From positions 1-9,164 of the forward strand of contig JASHPP010000205.1 of the NCBI GenBank assembly GCA_030038035.1: a stretch of DNA of 9,164 nt, in the 5' to 3' direction. The first letter of the stretch is position 1, and each line of letters begins with the position of its first letter. Below are positions 5,731 through 9,164 of this stretch, one piece after another. Below the pieces are notes generated by a model. That model made no database searches, was not told the DNA's origin, and was given only the letters and a program-made list of their open reading frames with translations. A program made the translations under genes and the position numbers. This DNA is from Trebonia sp. (GTDB taxonomy: Bacteria; Actinomycetota; Actinomycetes; Streptosporangiales; Streptosporangiaceae).

Positions 5731-6366
5731 ATGGACACCATGGCCACGGAGACTGCACGGACGTCGAATGTGGCGGGGAGTCGGCACACGGGTCGGCGCG
5801 GCACAGGGCTGCCGCGACGCGCGATCGTGATGACGGCGACAATCGCCGGGGTGGCGGTGACCGGCCTGTTCCTGGCGGCGTGCGGCTCGTCGAGCAGCCC
5901 GCCGAGCACCCCGTCCACCACGCCGGCGGCCGCGGCGGCAAGCACGCCGCCGAGCACGGCGGCCAGCCCTGCGGTGGCCGCGGGAACCGTGACGCTGAAG
6001 ACCGAGAGCACCAGCCTTGGCGTCGTGCTCGCCGACGGCGCGGGCATGACGGTCTACTGGTTCGCCGCCGACAAGGGCGACACGTCCGCCTGCACAGGCG
6101 CGTGCGCGGCAGCGTGGCCGCCGGTGACAGGGACACCGCAGGCGGCGGCCGGCGTGTCGCTGCCAGGCAAGCTCGGCACGATCACCAGGGCCGGCGGCGT
6201 TAGGCAGGCGACCTACAACGGCCACCCGCTCTACACGTTCGCGGCGGACACCGCTCCCGGGCAGGTCAACGGGAACGACGTGGACGGGTTCGGCGCCTAC
6301 TGGTACGCGATCACGATCGGCGCGAGCGACACCTCCACGACCAGCAGCGGAGGCGGCGGCTGGTAA
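5731..6366 (+). CDS. Secreted lipoprotein with two PF03640-type repeats
   Basis: Exported, lipid-anchored protein of 211 aa of unknown function. Residues 1-30 are a polar/basic N region (GRRGTGLPRR), 31-47 the hydrophobic core, and FLAAC (47-51) a lipobox, so C51 is the likely lipidated first residue of the mature form. Residues 52-85 are a Ser/Pro/Thr/Ala linker across the cell wall. Two repeats of the secreted-repeat family (PF03640/COG4315) follow: LGVVLADGAGMTVYWFAAD with SACTGACAAAWPPV (96-132), then YNGHPLYTFAAD with GQVNGNDVDGFGAYWYAI (162-194). C121 and C125 could pair or bind a ligand. The tail is Ser/Thr/Gly-rich and ends in W. The ATG at 5731 has GGAG (5720-5723) at 7-base spacing; the ATG at 5740 is a weaker choice. 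It appears monocistronic, with its own palindrome upstream and hairpin downstream. Confidence 0.87.
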   Translation: MDTMATETARTSNVAGSRHTGRRGTGLPRRAIVMTATIAGVAVTGLFLAACGSSSSPPSTPSTTPAAAAASTPPSTAASPAVAAGTVTLKTESTSLGVVLADGAGMTVYWFAADKGDTSACTGACAAAWPPVTGTPQAAAGVSLPGKLGTITRAGGVRQATYNGHPLYTFAADTAPGQVNGNDVDGFGAYWYAITIGASDTSTTSSGGGGW

Positions 6367-6372
6367 TGCCCC

Positions 6373-6415
6373 CCAACCGGCCCTGACCTCCGTGCAGGCG
6401 GTCAGGGCCGGTTGG
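6373..6415 (+). terminator. Perfect 16-bp hairpin, probable terminator
   Basis: CCAACCGGCCCTGACC (6373-6388) pairs without mismatch with GGTCAGGGCCGGTTGG (6400-6415) around an 11-base loop, 6 bases after the lipoprotein stop. No U-tract follows, as is usual for actinomycete terminators. It separates the lipoprotein gene from the exporter gene. Confidence 0.75.
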
Positions 6416-6423
6416 CGCACGAT

Positions 6424-6444
6424 CACGGGGGTATCAGCCCCGTG
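6424..6444 (+). promoter_or_regulatory. Inverted repeat CACGGGG-N7-CCCCGTG ending at the exporter start codon
   Basis: A 7-bp perfect inverted repeat whose right arm ends on the first base of the GTG start at 6444, and whose left arm holds the only G-rich Shine-Dalgarno-like stretch. As RNA it could hide the ribosome site; as DNA it could be an operator. Either would fit control of an exporter, but it is unproven and depends on the start chosen. Confidence 0.35.
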
Positions 6445-8552
6445 TGTCGTCACCAGGGGAATCGCCGGTTACGCCGCCTATGCGGCCAGCGCCGGCGCGG
6501 CCCACAGCGCAGGCACCGGCAGCGCAGGCACCGGCAGCGCCGTCTCAGGAGGTGCACGGCCGGCAGCTGCTTGTCATCTACATCGCGCTGATGCTGGCGC
6601 TGCTGCTGTCCGCGCTGGACCAGACGATCGTGGCCACCGCGCTGCCGACGATCGTGAGCGACCTCGGCGGCCTGTCCCACCTGTCGTGGGTGGTCACGGC
6701 GTACCTGCTCGCCACCACCGCCACCACGCAGGTCTGGGGAAAGCTCGGCGACCAGTACGGGCGCAAGTACCTGTTCCTCGGCGCGATCGCGATCTTCCTC
6801 GTCGGGTCGGCGCTGTGCGGTCAGTCGCGGAACATGGGCGAGCTCATCGGCTTCCGCGCCCTGCAGGGCGTCGGCGGCGGCGGCCTGATCGTGCTCACCC
6901 AGGCGATCATCGGCGACGTCGTCTCGGCCAGGGAGCGCGGAAAGTACCAGGGCGCCTTCGGCGCGGTCTTCGGACTGGCGAGCGTGATCGGGCCGCTGCT
7001 CGGCGGGTTCTTCGTGGACAACCTCAGCTGGCGCTGGGTGTTTTACATCAACCTGCCGATCGGCGCGGTCGCGCTGGTGGTGATCGCCGTCGTGCTGCCG
7101 GTCACCGGCGCCAGGCGCGAGCACCGGATCGACTACGCGGGCGCGGTGCTGCTCGCCGGGTTCGCCACGGCCGTGGTGCTCGCCACGTCCTGGGGCGGCA
7201 CCACCTTCCCCTGGGGCTCCGGCGTGATCATCGGGCTGTTCATCCTCTCGCTCGCCTTGCTCGCAGGCTGGTACCTGTCGGCGCGGCGGGCGGCCGAACC
7301 CGTGCTGCCGCTGCCGCTGTTCAAGAACTCGGTGTTCAGCGTGTCGTGCGCGGTCAGCCTGGCCGCCGGGTTCGCGCTGTTCGGCGCGGTGTCCTACCTG
7401 CCGCTGTTCCTGCAGGTCGTGCACGGCGTCTCGCCGACGATCTCCGGGGTGTACCTGCTGCCGATGGTGGTCGGCCTGCTGATCACCTCGGTGGGCAGCG
7501 GTCAGCTGATCGCGCGGACCGGCAGGTACAAGGTCTACCCGATCGTCGGCACGGCGCTGATGGCTGTCGCGCTCTTCCTGCTGTCCCGGATCGATGAGAC
7601 CACCCCGACGCTGACGCTGAACCTGTACTTCTTCCTGCTCGGGCTCAGCCTCGGCCTGATCATCCAGGTGCTCGTGATCGCGGTGCAGAACACGGTCAGC
7701 TACCAGGACCTCGGCGCCGGCACCTCGGGCGTGACGTTCTTCCGGTCGATCGGCGGCGCGTTCGGCGTGTCGATATTCGGCGCGATCTTCAGCAACCAGC
7801 TCGCGGGCAACCTCGCCGCCGCGCTGCACGGCATCCCGCTGCCCGCGGGCTTCAGCGCCGCCGCCCTCGAGTCCGACACCAAGCAGCTGCTGAGCAGGCT
7901 CCCGCCGGCCGTCCAGCACGACGTGCTGCACGCCTTCAGCATCTCCCTGCACCCGGTGTTCCTGACCGCCGTCCCGATCGCGCTGGCCGCGTTCGCGCTG
8001 TCCTGGTTCCTGCGCGAGGTGCCGCTGCGCACCGCCGCGGGCGAGACGGTGCGCAGCTCGGCGAGCGCGTCCGACCTCGGCGAGGGGCTGGGCGCGGCGC
8101 CGACCCAGCGCTCGTCCGCCGAGGAGGCCGAGCGGGTGATGGCCCGGCTGTCCGGCGCCGACCTGCGGCGGTTCGGGTACGCCAAGCTGGCCAGGCTCGC
8201 CGGGCTCGAGCTGCCCGGCGGCGCGTGCTGGCTGCTGACCCGGCTCGCCAGCCAGGGCGCGACGCCGGGCCCTGAGCTCGCCAGGCAGGCCGGAGTCACG
8301 GTGGCCGAGGGCCACCCGGTCGCCGAGTCGCTGATCAGCAAGGGGCTCATCACCAGGACCGACGGCCTCCTGGCGCTGACCAGCGACGGCGCGCAGACCG
8401 CGGAGCGGCTTTTCGCCGCCCAGCGCGACTGGCTGCAGGACCAGCTGGCAGGCTGGTCACCCGAGCAGCACGCCGAACTCCAGCACGTGCTCACCGCGCT
8501 GTCGCGCGCGATACTCGGCCACGAGTCGGACGGGCGGCTGGTCGAGCGGTAG
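6444..8552 (+). CDS. DHA2-type MFS multidrug exporter with fused C-terminal MarR-like domain
   Basis: Inner-membrane drug:proton antiporter of the EmrB/QacA (DHA2, 14-helix) group; the substrate is unknown. It has 702 aa against a usual 480-550. Residues 1-38 are a Pro/Ala-rich cytoplasmic start. TM1 begins near 41 and leads into LDQTIVATALPTIVSDLG (58-74), the DHA2 motif D1. Motif A is GKLGDQYGRKYLF (99-111), R138 lies in the FRALQGVGGGG segment of TM4, and motif C is GPLLGGFF (183-190). Further helices run near 231-279, 297-355, 363-415 and 432-450, with the last at about 503-524 after an extracytoplasmic loop. Residues 530-565 are a linker; about 570-695 are soluble with a winged-helix look (ELARQAGVTVAEGHPVAESLISKGLITRTDGLLALTSDGAQTAERL, shown in separate parts 611-630 and 631-656), as in MarR. 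The GTG at 6444 is favoured because the next in-frame ATG (6480) lacks a Shine-Dalgarno site. AGGAGG at 6547-6552 is followed by no usable start. Confidence 0.9.
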   Translation: MSSPGESPVTPPMRPAPARPTAQAPAAQAPAAPSQEVHGRQLLVIYIALMLALLLSALDQTIVATALPTIVSDLGGLSHLSWVVTAYLLATTATTQVWGKLGDQYGRKYLFLGAIAIFLVGSALCGQSRNMGELIGFRALQGVGGGGLIVLTQAIIGDVVSARERGKYQGAFGAVFGLASVIGPLLGGFFVDNLSWRWVFYINLPIGAVALVVIAVVLPVTGARREHRIDYAGAVLLAGFATAVVLATSWGGTTFPWGSGVIIGLFILSLALLAGWYLSARRAAEPVLPLPLFKNSVFSVSCAVSLAAGFALFGAVSYLPLFLQVVHGVSPTISGVYLLPMVVGLLITSVGSGQLIARTGRYKVYPIVGTALMAVALFLLSRIDETTPTLTLNLYFFLLGLSLGLIIQVLVIAVQNTVSYQDLGAGTSGVTFFRSIGGAFGVSIFGAIFSNQLAGNLAAALHGIPLPAGFSAAALESDTKQLLSRLPPAVQHDVLHAFSISLHPVFLTAVPIALAAFALSWFLREVPLRTAAGETVRSSASASDLGEGLGAAPTQRSSAEEAERVMARLSGADLRRFGYAKLARLAGLELPGGACWLLTRLASQGATPGPELARQAGVTVAEGHPVAESLISKGLITRTDGLLALTSDGAQTAERLFAAQRDWLQDQLAGWSPEQHAELQHVLTALSRAILGHESDGRLVER
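6506..6540 (+). repeat. 15-bp tandem repeat (2.3 copies) in the exporter N-terminal codons
   Basis: AGCGCAGGCACCGGC occurs at 6506-6520 and 6521-6535, and its first 5 bases again at 6536-6540. It encodes two rounds of AQAPA in the disordered cytoplasmic start of the exporter. The unit is a multiple of three, so copy-number change would keep the frame. Confidence 0.85.
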
Positions 8553-8587
8553 CCGCCGCTTTCCGCCCGCCCCGGTGCCGCCCCCTG

Positions 8588-8604
8588 TCATCCCGAACGA
8601 TCCC
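8588..8604 (+). repeat. Dispersed repeat TCATCCCGAACGATCCC, copy C (over a stop codon)
   Basis: Identical to 4514-4530 over 17 bases. The first three bases, read on the minus strand, are the TGA stop of the right-edge gene, and the rest encodes its last residues (DRSG and part of the preceding Arg codon). CTCCCC follows at 8611-8616, at the same offset as in copy B. Confidence 0.75.
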
Positions 8605-9164
8605 GGCTTGCTCCCCGGCCCTCCAGCGGATCCAGGTCGGCCTCGGCCAGCAGCCGGGTGGTCTCCTCTTCCGCGGCGGTGAGCAGCGCGGCGAGCAGGT
8701 GCCGCAGCGGCCACTGGCCGGCCGCCCAGGCCAGCCCGCAGGCCAGGCCCTGCGGGCTCGCGGCGTGCACCACGCCGTCGCGGTAGCGCCACGGCACGTC
8801 CACTCCGTCCACGACCAGCCGCTCGTGCGCCTCGTACTGCGGCGGGGCGCCGGACAGCACCGCGGCGGCGACCGCGGGCACCGGCGCCCGCTGGCCGGCC
8901 GACTCGACGAGGCCGGGGACCTCCTCGGACACCAGGGGCAGGTCGAGCAGGTCGGCCAGGCGGGGCGCCTGGTCGTAGCGGGCCAGCACGAGCGGCAGGC
9001 GCGCCACCATCGGCCACAGGTCGGGAGCGTCGAGGACGAGCGCCTCCTCGGCGTCGGCCACGACGACGTCGGCGCCGCGGACGGCCCGCACCCGGTCCGG
9101 GGGCGGGACCGCCACGGCGGCCGCGGGAACGGCCGCGAGCGCGGCCCACAGCCCGCGCAGCTGG
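8588..9164 (-). CDS. C-terminal part of a large protein, possibly sacsin/Hsp90-ATPase-like
   Basis: The minus-strand frame is open from the right window edge (QLRGLWAALAAVP before the GTG at 9115) to the TGA at 8588-8590, so only the last 191 codons are seen and no start is called. Blocks: DRVRAVRGADVVVADAEEAL, VLDAPDLWPMVARLPLVLA, then ADLLDLPLVSEEVPG, HERLVVDGVDVPWRYRDG, VVHAASPQGLACGLAWAAGQ, and WPLRHLLAALL with AEADLDPLEG near the end. This order resembles the tail of large actinobacterial proteins (about 1000 aa) annotated as sacsin N-terminal ATPase-like or Hsp90-like; the ATPase domain itself is outside the window, so the name rests on recollection of the tail. The last about 10 residues are Arg/Gly/Ser-rich and come partly from the dispersed repeat. 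It is convergent with the exporter, with a 35-base gap and no clear terminator. Confidence 0.6.
   Translation of the reverse strand, partial: QLRGLWAALAAVPAAAVAVPPPDRVRAVRGADVVVADAEEALVLDAPDLWPMVARLPLVLARYDQAPRLADLLDLPLVSEEVPGLVESAGQRAPVPAVAAAVLSGAPPQYEAHERLVVDGVDVPWRYRDGVVHAASPQGLACGLAWAAGQWPLRHLLAALLTAAEEETTRLLAEADLDPLEGRGASRDRSG

Noticed and set aside
3693..6047. 784-codon minus-strand open frame
   Set aside because: It runs antisense through subunit B, the dehydratase and the lipoprotein gene and crosses several gene ends. Its composition (Arg/Gly/His/Asp-rich, no domain order) is that of a high-G+C shadow frame.
6547..6554. Strong Shine-Dalgarno-like AGGAGGTG suggesting an internal exporter start
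   Set aside because: No ATG, GTG or TTG lies in frame at a usable distance downstream, and the GTG at 6552 overlaps the motif itself.
6450..8315. 621-codon minus-strand open frame opposite the exporter
   Set aside because: Gln/Arg/Glu/His-rich low-complexity translation, exactly antisense to a clearly recognised MFS gene.
8545..8560. AGCGG/CCGCT hairpin followed by TTT as exporter terminator
   Set aside because: Only 5 bp with the stop codon in the loop; too weak in such G+C-rich DNA to call.

Overview
The window is very G+C-rich. Third codon positions are almost all G or C, GTG starts are frequent, and several protein families (PcaI/PcaJ-type CoA transferase, GabT, DHA2 exporter, PF03640-type lipoprotein) have actinomycete-style sequences. 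The source is most likely an actinomycete chromosome of the Streptomyces / Streptosporangiales type. The genus cannot be fixed from the sequence alone.

Layout, left to right. (1) The 3' part of an IS256-family insertion sequence on the + strand: its intact-looking transposase is cut by the left window edge, and a probable right terminal inverted repeat lies near 1231-1256. (2) A divergent catabolic locus: gabT (class III aminotransferase) on the minus strand, and on the plus strand a tight operon of CoA-transferase subunits A and B (4-bp overlap) plus a PLP-dependent threonine/serine dehydratase (12-bp gap). The 185-bp divergent region carries four perfect 12-bp tandem repeats, a GTTCG-N5-CGAAC inverted repeat and a candidate -10. 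(3) A small single-span membrane protein of 29 aa that looks leaderless. (4) A secreted lipoprotein with two PF03640-like repeats, preceded by a perfect 7-3-7 palindrome and closed by a perfect 16-bp hairpin. (5) A 14-TM DHA2-type MFS exporter with a MarR-like winged-helix domain fused to its C terminus. (6) On the minus strand, convergent with the exporter, the C-terminal 191 codons of a large protein resembling the tail of actinobacterial sacsin/Hsp90-ATPase-like proteins.

How the genes may work together: GabT removes amino groups from omega-amino acids, the CoA transferase activates a dicarboxylic or keto acid, and the dehydratase deaminates threonine or serine. Together they suggest amino-acid or acid catabolism feeding the TCA cycle, with possible shared control from the divergent region. 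This is inference; no other pca or lysine-degradation genes are present.

A short dispersed repeat, ATCCCGAACGATCC (17 bp in two of the copies), occurs three times: beside the gabT stop, inside the first codons of the dehydratase gene, and over the stop codon of the right-edge gene. It is the most unusual whole-window pattern. No gene-free stretch exceeds 300 bases. I saw no tRNA, rRNA, CRISPR array or defence system, and no convincing wholly new multi-gene system.
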